Below are positions 16,922 to 25,166 of a stretch of 46,052 bases of DNA, in pieces. Under the pieces are notes generated by a model. It saw only the letters and a list, made by a program, of their open reading frames with translations, ran no database searches and was not told the origin of the DNA. The stretch's first letter is position 1, and the number at the start of each line of letters is the position of its first letter. The position numbers and the translations under genes are program-made. The stretch comes from Myxococcota bacterium (GTDB taxonomy: Bacteria > Myxococcota_A > UBA9160 > UBA4427). Location of the stretch: assembly GCA_028278345.1 (NCBI GenBank), contig JANQEL010000148.1:1-46052 (forward strand). Direction: 5' to 3'.

Positions 16922-18706
16922 TCAGATTCGGATTTCACCGCCCTGGATCGCGCGGTAGAGGTCGGCATCGAGGGGAACGTAGGCTCCGGCGTTCGTGTCG
17001 AGGAAGTAGAGGGGGTCGCTGATCTGCTCGGGATCGAAGCCTTCCTTTACGGCGTCGACCTTGCGGTGCTTGAACGTGCCGGTGATCTCGATCTCCTTGC
17101 CGAGGCGCACGAAGATGGGGCGCGCGTAGCCCGCGAGTTGATCGACGACGCGATCGTAGATGTGGTCGATGTCGAAATCGTCGCCGACCACGAGCGACGC
17201 CATACCGGCCCGCCCGTCGGCGCCCTCGATCTCGACCCCGTAGACGTTCGCCTCCTTCACGCCGTCGCACAGCGAGAGCACCTCGGCGACCTCCCCCGTC
17301 GAGACGTTCTCGCCCTTCCAGCGGAAGGTGTCGCCGATGCGGTCGACGAAGTAGAAGTAGTCGTCCTTGTCGCGACGCAGCAGATCGCCGGTGCGGAAGT
17401 AGGCGTCGCCCTTCTTGAAGACGTCGTGCAGCACCTTCTTCGCGCTGGCCTTTTCGTCCGTATAGCCCTCGTACATGGCGGGGTTCGAGATCCGCCCGAG
17501 GGCCTCGCCGGCCTCGTCGATGTCGCATTCGATGCAGAAGCCGTCGGAGCCGCGGATCACCTCTTCCTTTTCGACGTCGAACTTCACGATGGCGGCGCCC
17601 TGGAGCTTCTGCATCGCGCGCGGAAGTCGTCCGATCGCCCCCACCTTGTTGTCGAAGTTCATCAGCGAAAGAGTGCCCTCGGTCGCCCCGTAGAACTCGA
17701 GGATATTCGGGATGCCGAAACGCTCCTGGAAGGGCACCCACACCTCGGCACGCAAGCCGTTTCCGATGCACAGGCGGATCTTGTGGCGGCGCTCGTCGGG
17801 ATGCTCCGGAGCGTTCAGCATGTAGCGGCATAGCTCGCCGATGTACTGGAAGAGCGTGACGTCGTGCTTGACGCAATCCTCCCAGAAGCGACTCGCCGAG
17901 AACTTGCGCGCGATGACCGCGGTCCCGCCATTCAAGAGCGTTCCGCCCAGCGCCATCACGCCACCCGCCGAGTGGTACAGGGGAAGGCAGATGTACATGC
18001 GGTCTTCGGGTCCGATGCGCGTCCAGCCCGTCGAAGCGAGACCCACCACTGCGAAGCGGAAGTGGCTGAAGTTTGCCGCCTTGGGGAGGCCCGTCGTGCC
18101 GCTCGTGTAGATGTAGAAGAGACGATCGCTGCCATCGAGGCCACGGCGAACGCCGGGGGGGAGCGGTGCCGCGGAGCGGCCCGCCCGATCGGCGTCGAGA
18201 TCGGCCACGCCCGCGATCGGGCCGCCACTGCCCCAGATCTCGATCTCGCTCGTGAGTTCATCGCGGGCCGAAGCGAAGTTCTCCTCGAGGGCCTTGTCGA
18301 GGATCAGGTGGTGTGCCTTCGCGATCTCGAGGCTGTGCGCCAGCGGTCGCCCCGTGAGGTTCGTGTTGATCAGCGCGGTGACGGCGCCGATCTTCGCGAG
18401 CCCCATCCATTGGATGACGAACTCGGGCCGGTTCTCCATCAAGAGCGCCACCACGTCGCCCTGGCCGATGCCCTGGGCCTGCGCCCAGCGCGCGACGCGA
18501 TTGGCTTCGCCGTCGACTTCGCCGTAGGTGAAGGTGCGATCGTCCATCACGAGCGCGGGGTGATCGGGATTGGCCTCCACGACCTCTTCGAAGGCATCCG
18601 GCACGGTGCGCCCGCTTCCGGGGCGATAGCGAAGCACCTTCGGAACGGCGCGGCCGAGGCCCCCGATGGTTCGCAGGCTGTTGGCGAGGCGAGTGATTCT
18701 GGACAT
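16922..18706 (-). CDS. fatty-acyl-CoA synthetase, FadD6/FATP-like
   Basis: A 594-residue ANL-family ligase that activates a fatty or other carboxylic acid through acyl-AMP to acyl-CoA. All core motifs are intact: YIYTSGTTGLPKAA (about residue 197), EFYGATEGTLSLMN, FRTGDLLRRDKDDYFYFVDR, IGDTFRWKGENVSTGEVAEV and the C-terminal TGTFKHRKVDAVKEGFD with the catalytic Lys region. The combination FRWKGENVST plus GTFKxRK is typical of FATP/very-long-chain ligases. ATG 18706 is preferred because GGAG lies 9 bases upstream and the family starts here. It lies directly upstream of the degenerate ligase fusion and downstream of an amidohydrolase on the same strand, so all are probably one transcript. Confidence 0.93.
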   Translation of the reverse strand: MSRITRLANSLRTIGGLGRAVPKVLRYRPGSGRTVPDAFEEVVEANPDHPALVMDDRTFTYGEVDGEANRVARWAQAQGIGQGDVVALLMENRPEFVIQWMGLAKIGAVTALINTNLTGRPLAHSLEIAKAHHLILDKALEENFASARDELTSEIEIWGSGGPIAGVADLDADRAGRSAAPLPPGVRRGLDGSDRLFYIYTSGTTGLPKAANFSHFRFAVVGLASTGWTRIGPEDRMYICLPLYHSAGGVMALGGTLLNGGTAVIARKFSASRFWEDCVKHDVTLFQYIGELCRYMLNAPEHPDERRHKIRLCIGNGLRAEVWVPFQERFGIPNILEFYGATEGTLSLMNFDNKVGAIGRLPRAMQKLQGAAIVKFDVEKEEVIRGSDGFCIECDIDEAGEALGRISNPAMYEGYTDEKASAKKVLHDVFKKGDAYFRTGDLLRRDKDDYFYFVDRIGDTFRWKGENVSTGEVAEVLSLCDGVKEANVYGVEIEGADGRAGMASLVVGDDFDIDHIYDRVVDQLAGYARPIFVRLGKEIEITGTFKHRKVDAVKEGFDPEQISDPLYFLDTNAGAYVPLDADLYRAIQGGEIRI

Positions 18707-18785
18707 GGCGTGGGTCTCCGGACGAGCGGGGCCCGACGGGGGGCGCGTCCCGAAAAGGCCTTTCACGCCGGGAGCCTAGCGGAAT

Positions 18786-19952
18786 CTACTCGCTGCCGAG
18801 GCCGTACAGGCGCGCGGCGGTCGTGTGCAGCACCTTGCCCGCCGTGTCCTCGGCAATGCCCCCGAGCACGCGTTCGGCGTACTCGCGCGGCCGCACCGCG
18901 ATGGAGGCGGGCCCCACCGACATCGAGGTCGGGTGCGGGTAGTCCGTCTCGAACATCAGGTTGTCGGGGAAGAGTTCGAAGGCCTTCTCCAGACCGAACT
19001 CCTCGAACCAGAAGCATCCGTAGATCTGCCGGCGGAAGTACTCGCTCGGCTTGAGGTCGTACTCGGGATGATCCTTGTAGATCCCCCCGTTCGCCCACTG
19101 CCAGTCGAAGGCCTCGATGGCAAAGGGAAGCCACCCCACCCCGCTCTCGACGGAGACGAAGGCGAGTTTCGGGAAGCGGTGACACACCCCGCCGAAGATG
19201 ATGTCGGCCAGGCACTTTTCGTTGTCCATGAAGGCGTTCGCACCGAGGCGCGCGAGGTTCGCGCGCATGCCGATCACCTGCGCGGTCTCCATGTCCCAAT
19301 TCGATGAACTGCCGATGTGGAAGCTGATCGGGAGGCCCGCCTCCTGGGCCGCGGCCCAGATCGGATCCCAATGGGTGCTCGCGAGGTGGGGTTCGCCGAA
19401 GTCCGTCGGCTGACTTCCGAAGAGCACCCCGCGGTGTCCGTTCGCCGCGCAGCGCTCGATCTCGGCGACGGAAGCCTCGACATCCCAGAACGGTGTCGCC
19501 ATCACGGGGATCAGTCGCTTCGGATCGGCCGAGGCCCACTCGACCAGGAAGTCGTTGTAGGCGCGCACGCACTCGAGCATGAGCTCCGGTTCCTTCAACT
19601 TCAGGAACGCGGTCGAACCGAAACCCCCGACGTTCGGGTAGAGCACCTGTGCATCGATGCCCTCCTGGTCGAGATACGCGAGGCGGTCCTCGGCCAGATG
19701 CGCGCCGGCCGGGATGTCTTCCATCGTGTCCGGGCAATCGGGCAGCGTGCCGTCGTAGCCCGCAAGGGCTGTCATGCCGACGGGCAGCAGGGGCTCGCCC
19801 CCCAGGCACCAGACGTCCTTGCCTTCGTGGTTCTCGATGTGGGGGATGGCATCCCCCCACTTGCTGGCGACGCGAGAGGTCCAGACGTCGGCGGGTTCCG
19901 AGACGTGACTGTCGACGTCGATCACGCGATGGCGGTCGAAGAGATCGGGCAT
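18786..19952 (-). CDS. amidohydrolase-2 family metal-dependent hydrolase (copy 2)
   Basis: A 388-residue TIM-barrel amidohydrolase. Visible: VIDVDSHVSEPADVW near residue 10 (DxHxxEP metal motif), PVMATPFWDVEASVAEIERC, PISFHIGSS, VSVESGVGWLPF and MFETDYPHPTS with the metal Asp. It is clearly paralogous to the gene at 6443-7672 across its whole length. ATG 19952 has GGGAGG about 8 bases upstream, and the longer opening to 20069 adds no family sequence. First gene of the reverse operon leading to the CoA ligase, the fusion protein and the SGNH hydrolase. It faces the VOC gene across a 131-base divergent promoter region. Substrate unknown. A C-C bond hydrolase or decarboxylase role is possible. 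Confidence 0.92.
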   Translation of the reverse strand: MPDLFDRHRVIDVDSHVSEPADVWTSRVASKWGDAIPHIENHEGKDVWCLGGEPLLPVGMTALAGYDGTLPDCPDTMEDIPAGAHLAEDRLAYLDQEGIDAQVLYPNVGGFGSTAFLKLKEPELMLECVRAYNDFLVEWASADPKRLIPVMATPFWDVEASVAEIERCAANGHRGVLFGSQPTDFGEPHLASTHWDPIWAAAQEAGLPISFHIGSSSNWDMETAQVIGMRANLARLGANAFMDNEKCLADIIFGGVCHRFPKLAFVSVESGVGWLPFAIEAFDWQWANGGIYKDHPEYDLKPSEYFRRQIYGCFWFEEFGLEKAFELFPDNLMFETDYPHPTSMSVGPASIAVRPREYAERVLGGIAEDTAGKVLHTTAARLYGLGSE

Positions 19953-20070
19953 GGCGGGCCTCCCGGTTCGCACGGGCTCGCGTTTGCGTTGCGGCCCATG
20001 CCGTAGGGTCCGGCAAGAGCATAGAGTCTCGAGACGCCCGACGGTGCTCGCACCTCGCTGACGGCGCATC

Positions 20071-20077
20071 GGAGGAG
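20071..20077 (+). promoter_or_regulatory. strong RBS deciding a GTG start (VOC gene)
   Basis: GGAGGAG lies six bases before GTG 20084. It fixes the start of the VOC protein and removes about 145 codons of unrelated upstream opening. Confidence 0.8.
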
Positions 20078-20083
20078 ACCTGC

Positions 20084-20509
20084 GTGAAGACCAGCATCGA
20101 TCAGTACTGCATCAACGTCACCGACCTCGAGCGGTCTCTCTCGTTCTGGGAGAAGGCGCTCGGCCTCGAGATCACCCATCGTATCGAGACCGACGACTTC
20201 ACCGAGATCGTGTTGAAGGGCGAAAAGGGTGGGCGGATCCAGCTCGCCCGTCATCACGCGCAGGAGGGCCCGATCGAACACGGGACGGCGCTCTGGAAAG
20301 TCTATCTCGACACGGACGATTGCGCGGGCTTGTACAAGCGCTGCATCGACGCGGGCTTCGAGAGCGAGTCCGAACCCGAGAAGCTCGAACACTGGCCCGT
20401 CACCGTGGCCTTCGTGAAGGACCCCGACGGCTACCTGGTCGAGATGGTCGAGCATCACGGCGAGGCGCCGGCCCTGTCGGGTCCGGCGGTGGGTAAAGCA
20501 CGGGAATAG
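20084..20509 (+). CDS. VOC-family (glyoxalase/dioxygenase fold) protein
   Basis: A 141-residue single VOC module pair. The first half has YCINVTDLERSLSFWEKALG and the second has VTVAFVKDPDGYLVEMVEH, both hallmark segments of the glyoxalase I/VOC fold. Of the four usual metal positions, the first is Gln (acceptable in GlxI) and the last is Glu in LVEMVEH. The second reads Gln in RIQLARH and the third is occupied by Trp or Lys (TALWKVYL), so the metal site looks incomplete or rearranged. It may act on a CoA or lactoyl thioester or simply bind a ligand. GTG start at 20084. Divergent from the amidohydrolase operon, with which it may share regulation. Confidence 0.88.
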   Translation: MKTSIDQYCINVTDLERSLSFWEKALGLEITHRIETDDFTEIVLKGEKGGRIQLARHHAQEGPIEHGTALWKVYLDTDDCAGLYKRCIDAGFESESEPEKLEHWPVTVAFVKDPDGYLVEMVEHHGEAPALSGPAVGKARE

Positions 20510-20679
20510 TCCGCAGTCTCTGCCCGGGCTCGATTCTCGCTGGGCAAGGACGGTTCGATCGCACCGCGAATGCGATTCGTCGCTGCGGTGCGCGCGTGCG
20601 CGCGGCACCATCGCTGACGTCGCGATGGTGAGGTCGCCATCGCCGAAGATGAACCCGCTCCCCCTTCTCGAGAGACACG

Positions 20680-21513
20680 ATGGCGCTTGCGATCATTCCC
20701 GCGCGACTGGCTTCGTCGCGCTTTCCCGAGAAGGTGCTGGCCAGCGAGACCGGGCGGCCCCTCGTGCAGCACGTGGTGGACCGCGCGAAGTGCGCGCGGA
20801 GCATCGACCGCGTCGTCGTCGCGGCCGATGATCCGAGCATCGCGGCCGCCCTCGAACCCTTCGGCAGCGAGGTGGTGATGACCTCGCCCGAGCATCCCAA
20901 CGGCACATCGCGGATCCGCGAGGCCCTCGCGATCCTCGCCGAGGGCGGAGACGAAGCCGCCGCCGCGCGCGACACCATCGTGGTCAATGTGCAAGGCGAC
21001 GAACCCGAAATCGACCCGGGTGCGATCGACGCCCTCGTCGAGACCCTCGATCGCTGCGACCCAATTGCTGTCCCGATGGCCACCCTCGCCGGCCCCTTCG
21101 CCGCCGAGGACGACCCGGCCGATCCGAACCTCGTCAAGGTCGTGCTGCGTACCGACGGAAGTGCTCTCTACTTCTCGCGGGCGATGATTCCCGATTCGCG
21201 ACGCAACGGGGCGAGCGACGACACCGAGCACGCGCAACCGCAGAAGCACATCGGCGTGTATGCATACCGCGCCCACTTCCTCGACGCCTACGTCGACCTG
21301 CCTGCAACGCCGCTCGAGCGCGCCGAACGGTTGGAACAGCTGCGCGTGATCGAACACGGCTACCCCATCGCGGTGGCCCGTGTCGCCACGGTCCATCACG
21401 GCATCGACACGCACGATCAGTACAGAGCCTTCGTGGCACGCAATCGCCGCGTAACCAGGGGCGGACGCGTCGACGAAACCGCTGCCCCCAGTGCGCCGCA
21501 ACCCGAACCCTAG
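20680..21513 (+). CDS. kdsB: 3-deoxy-manno-octulosonate cytidylyltransferase
   Basis: A 277-residue nucleotidyltransferase that makes CMP-Kdo from CTP and Kdo in the cytoplasm, for lipopolysaccharide inner core. The sequence matches the family along its length: IIPARLASSRFPEKVLA at the N-terminus, VVVAADDPSIAAALEPFG, MTSPEHPNGTSRIREA, VVNVQGDEPEIDPGAID, and KHIGVYAYRAHFLD followed by LERAERLEQLRVIEHGYPI. It is slightly longer than the usual 245-260 residues because of a short C-terminal extension. It stands alone, without kdsA, kdsD or waaA nearby. The stop overlaps the end of the convergent SRPBCC gene by four bases. Its presence indicates a Gram-negative with Kdo-containing LPS. Confidence 0.95.
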   Translation: MALAIIPARLASSRFPEKVLASETGRPLVQHVVDRAKCARSIDRVVVAADDPSIAAALEPFGSEVVMTSPEHPNGTSRIREALAILAEGGDEAAAARDTIVVNVQGDEPEIDPGAIDALVETLDRCDPIAVPMATLAGPFAAEDDPADPNLVKVVLRTDGSALYFSRAMIPDSRRNGASDDTEHAQPQKHIGVYAYRAHFLDAYVDLPATPLERAERLEQLRVIEHGYPIAVARVATVHHGIDTHDQYRAFVARNRRVTRGGRVDETAAPSAPQPEP

Positions 21514-21971
21514 TCGCTGGGTTCTCCCTTCTCGAGCAGGCTCTTCATGCGCGCCAGGGTCGTGCGGTGAGACTCCCGGGCCTGGTTGCGGACGTAGCGG
21601 CGCAGGTACCACGGGGCCTCGACGTAGGAGCGCTCGACGATGCGCGTTCCACCGGGATAGTCCTCGAGCTTGTAGACGGTGAGCAAGTGGACACGCGGGG
21701 GCTGCCAGGCGTTTCCGTGGACTTCGTCCTCCTGGACCGCTTCGATCGAAGCCGTATAGGCGCCCTTGAATGAAAACGGGCCGAGCGGGAGCCTGTCGAC
21801 CACGCGGTAACGGCGCGCATTCGGGGCCGAGTCTTCGGCGGGAAGCTCGCGAATCGACTCGATCAGCGGATGCAGCTCGCGGTAGCGGCCGAGGTCGCAG
21901 AGGAACTCGCGTAGGACGGGACGGTCGACCTTGATCTCGATGCGATGCTCGAAGTCGGGGGTGGTGGCCAC
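21510..21971 (-). CDS. SRPBCC-fold lipid-binding/cyclase-like protein
   Basis: A 153-residue single-domain protein. The pattern HRIEIKVDRPVLREFLCDLG near the N-terminus, a central beta-rich region (YTASIEAVQEDEV), GGTRIVERSYVEAPWYLRRY and a long C-terminal helix (ARESHRTTLARMKSLLEKG) is that of SRPBCC (START/polyketide cyclase) proteins with a hydrophobic ligand cavity. No catalytic residues can be assigned. It starts with GTG at 21971, with only a weak RBS. Convergent with kdsB and divergent from the acyltransferase at 22161. A lipid-binding role next to a wax ester/TAG synthase is plausible but not shown. Confidence 0.82.
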   Translation of the reverse strand: MATTPDFEHRIEIKVDRPVLREFLCDLGRYRELHPLIESIRELPAEDSAPNARRYRVVDRLPLGPFSFKGAYTASIEAVQEDEVHGNAWQPPRVHLLTVYKLEDYPGGTRIVERSYVEAPWYLRRYVRNQARESHRTTLARMKSLLEKGEPSD

Positions 21972-22160
21972 CCGGTCAACCTAGCACCAGAGGTCATCGG
22001 GCCTGGACTGCGCGATCGCGCGCAGTCTTCAGGGTTTCTATCGAGACGTCGCGCGTGGAGATTCCACGTCATGCGCACCCGAGCGCCCTTTCGGCTTGGG
22101 CTCGTCGTCCATCTCCTCTACGATCTCGCCGACCCCCCGCTGCCCCATCGAGGCGCGTTC

Positions 22161-23717
22161 ATGGGGAGCCGAAGTCCACGGCAGCTTTCCGAAGCCGATT
22201 CGGTCTTTCTCTCGGTCGATTCCGAGGCCGCGCGATCGATCATCGCCGGGCTCTCCATCGTCGACGCGAGCGCCGCGCCCGACTTCGGCTTCGAGCGTTT
22301 CCTGCGCGTGCTCGCCGAACGCACGGCGCTCGTCGATCGCTTCCGCTGGGTATTGCGACCGGTGCCGTTCGGCCTCGATCACGCCTGGTGGGTCGAGCAC
22401 GAGGGCTTCAACCCCGTCGATCACGTGCAGCGCATCGCCCTACCCGCCCCCGGCGGCGAACGCGAACTCGCCGAACTCGTGAGCCTGTTGCATCGACGCC
22501 CCCTCGATTCCAATCGTCCGCTCTGGGAGTGTTGGTGGATCGAAGGGCTCGAAGGCGGTCGCGTCGCCACCATGCTTCGCTTCCACCACTGCCTGATGGA
22601 CGGCCAATCCGGCGTCGAGTTCTCCGCTCTGCTCTTCGACCTGACCGCGGAGCCAGTCCCCACCGCATCATCGGAAACGGACCCGATCGTCGCGACCCCG
22701 CGCCACCCGACGCTCGCCGAGATGGTGCGTGGAGCGATCGCCAACGCGACGCGCAAACCCGAACGCATCGCCGTACACGCCGCACGCGCCCTTCGCGAAG
22801 GGCTCGTGCGGATGGGAGACGCGAGCGCTCACGAGCGCCCACCGCCGGTACCCGATACCCACTTCAACGATCGACTGAGCGGACAGAACGCCTTCGCCTA
22901 CACGTCGATCCCCCTCGGACCGATTCGCGAGGCGAGAAAGCACTTCGACGCCAAAGTGAACGACATCCTGCTCGAACTGCTCGGCTCGAGCCTCCGCTCC
23001 GTGCTGCGCGCCGAGGGGCGCCTCCCCGACGAGTCGGTCGTGGCGCTATGCCCGGTGTCGCTGCGCAGCGAAGCCGACGCCGAACTCGACAACCAGATCG
23101 CAAGCATGCCGGTTCACCTCGCGACCCACCTCGAAGACCCGATCGAACGGCTCTCGCTCATCAAGCAGAGCTCTACGGCTTCGAAGGAACGCCTGCGCGA
23201 TGGCGCCTTCGAAGCGATGGCGGCCCTGAGTGAGTGCTTCGTCCCCGGTGCCCTGCGCATCCTGGCCCGGGCGGCGCATGCCCTCCCCGGGATCGTCCCC
23301 CTGCCGGCGAACCTCGTCTTCTCGAACGTGCGCGGGCTGCACGTCCCGATGTATCTCGCGGGCGCGCGCGTCGAAGAGATCTACCCGATCTCCATGCTGC
23401 AGGTCGCCAATGGCATGAACGTCACCGCGGTCTCCCACGACGATCAGGTGGACTTCGGCTTCGTCGTCGACTCCGCATTGGTTCCAGATCCCTGGCGCTA
23501 TGCCGACGGCATCCAGACCGCATTGAAGGAGCTCGAAGCGTCGATGATGCGGGGCGAATCGGCGATCGAGCCCCCCGATTTCGCATCCGACTCGCTCGTC
23601 TACGATGTCGACGACGAGGAAGAGACGATCGAGCCCCTCGACCTCATGCTCCTGATGGGTAGCCTAGGCAAGACGCGCACCGCATCGCGTAACTGGGTGA
23701 GTCCGCTCGTCGATTGA
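22161..23717 (+). CDS. WS/DGAT-type wax ester synthase / diacylglycerol acyltransferase
   Basis: A 518-residue acyltransferase that moves a fatty acyl group from CoA to an alcohol or diacylglycerol, making storage wax esters or triacylglycerol at the inner membrane. The condensation-domain-like catalytic motif HHxxxDG is present as HHCLMDGQSG. Further family marks are RQLSEADSVFLSVDS at the start, RPLWECWWIEGLEGGR before the motif, CPVSLRSEADAELDNQIASM and ANLVFSNVRG. ATG 22161 is chosen because GAGG at 22150-22153 precedes it by 7 bases and the family begins with this segment. The longer opening to 21945 adds unrelated residues. About 50 residues of acidic tail follow the domain. Acyl-CoA could come from the ligase at 16922-18706. 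Confidence 0.92.
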   Translation: MGSRSPRQLSEADSVFLSVDSEAARSIIAGLSIVDASAAPDFGFERFLRVLAERTALVDRFRWVLRPVPFGLDHAWWVEHEGFNPVDHVQRIALPAPGGERELAELVSLLHRRPLDSNRPLWECWWIEGLEGGRVATMLRFHHCLMDGQSGVEFSALLFDLTAEPVPTASSETDPIVATPRHPTLAEMVRGAIANATRKPERIAVHAARALREGLVRMGDASAHERPPPVPDTHFNDRLSGQNAFAYTSIPLGPIREARKHFDAKVNDILLELLGSSLRSVLRAEGRLPDESVVALCPVSLRSEADAELDNQIASMPVHLATHLEDPIERLSLIKQSSTASKERLRDGAFEAMAALSECFVPGALRILARAAHALPGIVPLPANLVFSNVRGLHVPMYLAGARVEEIYPISMLQVANGMNVTAVSHDDQVDFGFVVDSALVPDPWRYADGIQTALKELEASMMRGESAIEPPDFASDSLVYDVDDEEETIEPLDLMLLMGSLGKTRTASRNWVSPLVD

Positions 23718-23811
23718 TCCGCAGCGTCTCCTTCAGTCGAGCCCGGGGTAACCACTCCCAGAAGAGCTATGCTGATGGCGTGCCCCTGCGATCCAGGCAC
23801 CTCAACAGATG

Positions 23812-23830
23812 GACGTCTTCGCGAGACGTC
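23812..23830 (+). promoter_or_regulatory. inverted repeat just upstream of the porin RBS
   Basis: GACGTCT (23812-23818) and AGACGTC (23824-23830) are perfect 7-base arms around TCGCG. They end five bases before the GAGGAGG ribosome-binding site. It could be an RNA hairpin in the leader controlling translation, or a dimeric operator. It is the only clear structured element before the phosphate module. Confidence 0.4.
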
Positions 23831-23834
23831 GATC

Positions 23835-23841
23835 GAGGAGG
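23835..23841 (+). promoter_or_regulatory. RBS for GTG start of the phosphate-porin gene
   Basis: GAGGAGG lies five bases before GTG 23847. It supports this start over ATG 23874 and the distal opening at 23769. Confidence 0.65.
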
Positions 23842-23846
23842 TCACT

Positions 23847-25058
23847 GTGACTCGCACGACACGAAACGACCAGATGGCTCGCTGGTTCGGGGCCCTTCTA
23901 CTTCTCCTCGGTGTCCAGACGGCGAACGCCGGCTCGAACGACGAAGCCGGGTTCGACTTCGCCCTCAGTGGTCGACTGCTGCTGGACGGGAATTCGATCA
24001 CCACCAACAGTCAGTTCGACGACAGCCGTCCCGACCTCCAGGGGCACGGCGCAGAGATACGGAGCGCACGCATCGAGATCGACGGCCGCGCCCGGGGTTG
24101 GTTGGGCTATCGGGGACAGACCGAGTTCGAATCGGGCCACGTGACGATCCACGACGCGTGGATCGGTTTCCGCGGCATCCCCCACCTGGAGACGCTCCGC
24201 GTCGGCCACATGAAGGAGCCCTACTCCCTCACGGCCCTCGGCGAGCTCTCGAACCTCGTCTTCATGGAGCGCGCGCTACCGGCTGAAGCCTTCGCGCCCG
24301 CGCGCAATCTGGGCCTCGTGTTCGGCGACGTCATCCTCGAGCAGCGGATGACCTGGAGGCTCGGGGCCTTCATCGACGACACCGGAGACAGCACGAAGGC
24401 CTTCTCCGACGGCTCGGACGTGAACGTCACTGCGCGCGTCACGAGCCTCCCCTGGTACGCCGACGGCGGGAGCAAGCTCTTCCACTTCGGGGCGTCCTAC
24501 AGCCACCAGTTTCGCAGCCGCGACCGTCTGGTGCGTTTGCGAAGCCGGCCGGAAGCCCACCTCGTTTCGGTGCGAACCGTCGACACCGGCCTGTTCGATG
24601 CGCGGCACCTCGACCTCGTGACGCCCGAGATCGCGCTCATCTACGGCCCCGTTCATCTGCAGGCTGAATACTTCTACGTCCCGATCAAGCGTTCTGGCGC
24701 CAAGGACCTCGAATACGACGGCTTCTACATCACCCTCGCGATCTTCGTCCTCGAGGGACAGCGTACGTATGACCTGGATGAGGGGCATTTCGGACGCGTT
24801 CACCCGGCGAACGATTTCCGTCCGAAGGAGGGGGGCTGGGGAGCCCTCGAACTCGCCGGCCGCATCAGCGAACTCGACACCAACGGACCGAGCCTGCGCG
24901 GCGGTAAGCAGCTGAACTTCACGTTCGCCACGAACTGGTATCTGAACCCGAACGCGCGCGTATCACTCAACTACATCCGCGGAAGCGCCGCCGATCGGCC
25001 TGACGGGCGAAACGGCGATCTACACGTCGTTCAGCTACGCCTGCAGCTGGATCTGTAG
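23847..25058 (+). CDS. phosphate-selective porin O/P-like outer-membrane protein
   Basis: A 403-residue protein with a signal peptide (MARWFGALLLLLGVQTANA within the first 30 residues) and a beta-barrel of the OprP/OprO family. Typical segments are FDFALSGRLLLDGN at the mature N-terminus, RSARIEIDGRARGWLGYRGQ, TIHDAWIGFRG, LRVGHMKEPYSLTALGE with FMERALPAEAFAPARNLG shortly after, and aromatic barrel-closing strands ending in VVQLRLQLDL. The GHMKEPYSL-type stretch is the best-known mark of the family. It would let phosphate or polyphosphate cross the outer membrane. The next genes are a PiT transporter and its DUF47 partner. Whether expression is phosphate-responsive cannot be read here, as I see no Pho box. 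Confidence 0.88.
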   Translation: MTRTTRNDQMARWFGALLLLLGVQTANAGSNDEAGFDFALSGRLLLDGNSITTNSQFDDSRPDLQGHGAEIRSARIEIDGRARGWLGYRGQTEFESGHVTIHDAWIGFRGIPHLETLRVGHMKEPYSLTALGELSNLVFMERALPAEAFAPARNLGLVFGDVILEQRMTWRLGAFIDDTGDSTKAFSDGSDVNVTARVTSLPWYADGGSKLFHFGASYSHQFRSRDRLVRLRSRPEAHLVSVRTVDTGLFDARHLDLVTPEIALIYGPVHLQAEYFYVPIKRSGAKDLEYDGFYITLAIFVLEGQRTYDLDEGHFGRVHPANDFRPKEGGWGALELAGRISELDTNGPSLRGGKQLNFTFATNWYLNPNARVSLNYIRGSAADRPDGRNGDLHVVQLRLQLDL

Positions 25059-25166
25059 TCTGCCGCCGAACACCGCGATCGGGGTGCATTCAGAACAGCG
25101 ACTCATATTGGTCATCCGGTTTCCCTTCGTTGGTGCATCGCTAACGTCCCGAGCCGGAGACTCGCC

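Noticed and set aside
14092..17022. 976-codon open frame on the + strand opposite the hydrolase-pseudoligase fusion
   Set aside because: The reverse strand has recognisable hydrolase and ANL motifs; the plus-strand translation is Arg/His/Gly-rich with no domain. In high-GC genes antisense frames stay open by codon bias.
19649..20083. Long N-terminal extension of the VOC protein
   Set aside because: Arg-rich and antisense to the amidohydrolase; a strong RBS precedes GTG 20084.
21945..22160. Longer start for the WS/DGAT protein
   Set aside because: Extra residues are unrelated to the family and overlap the SRPBCC gene on the other strand; GAGG precedes ATG 22161.
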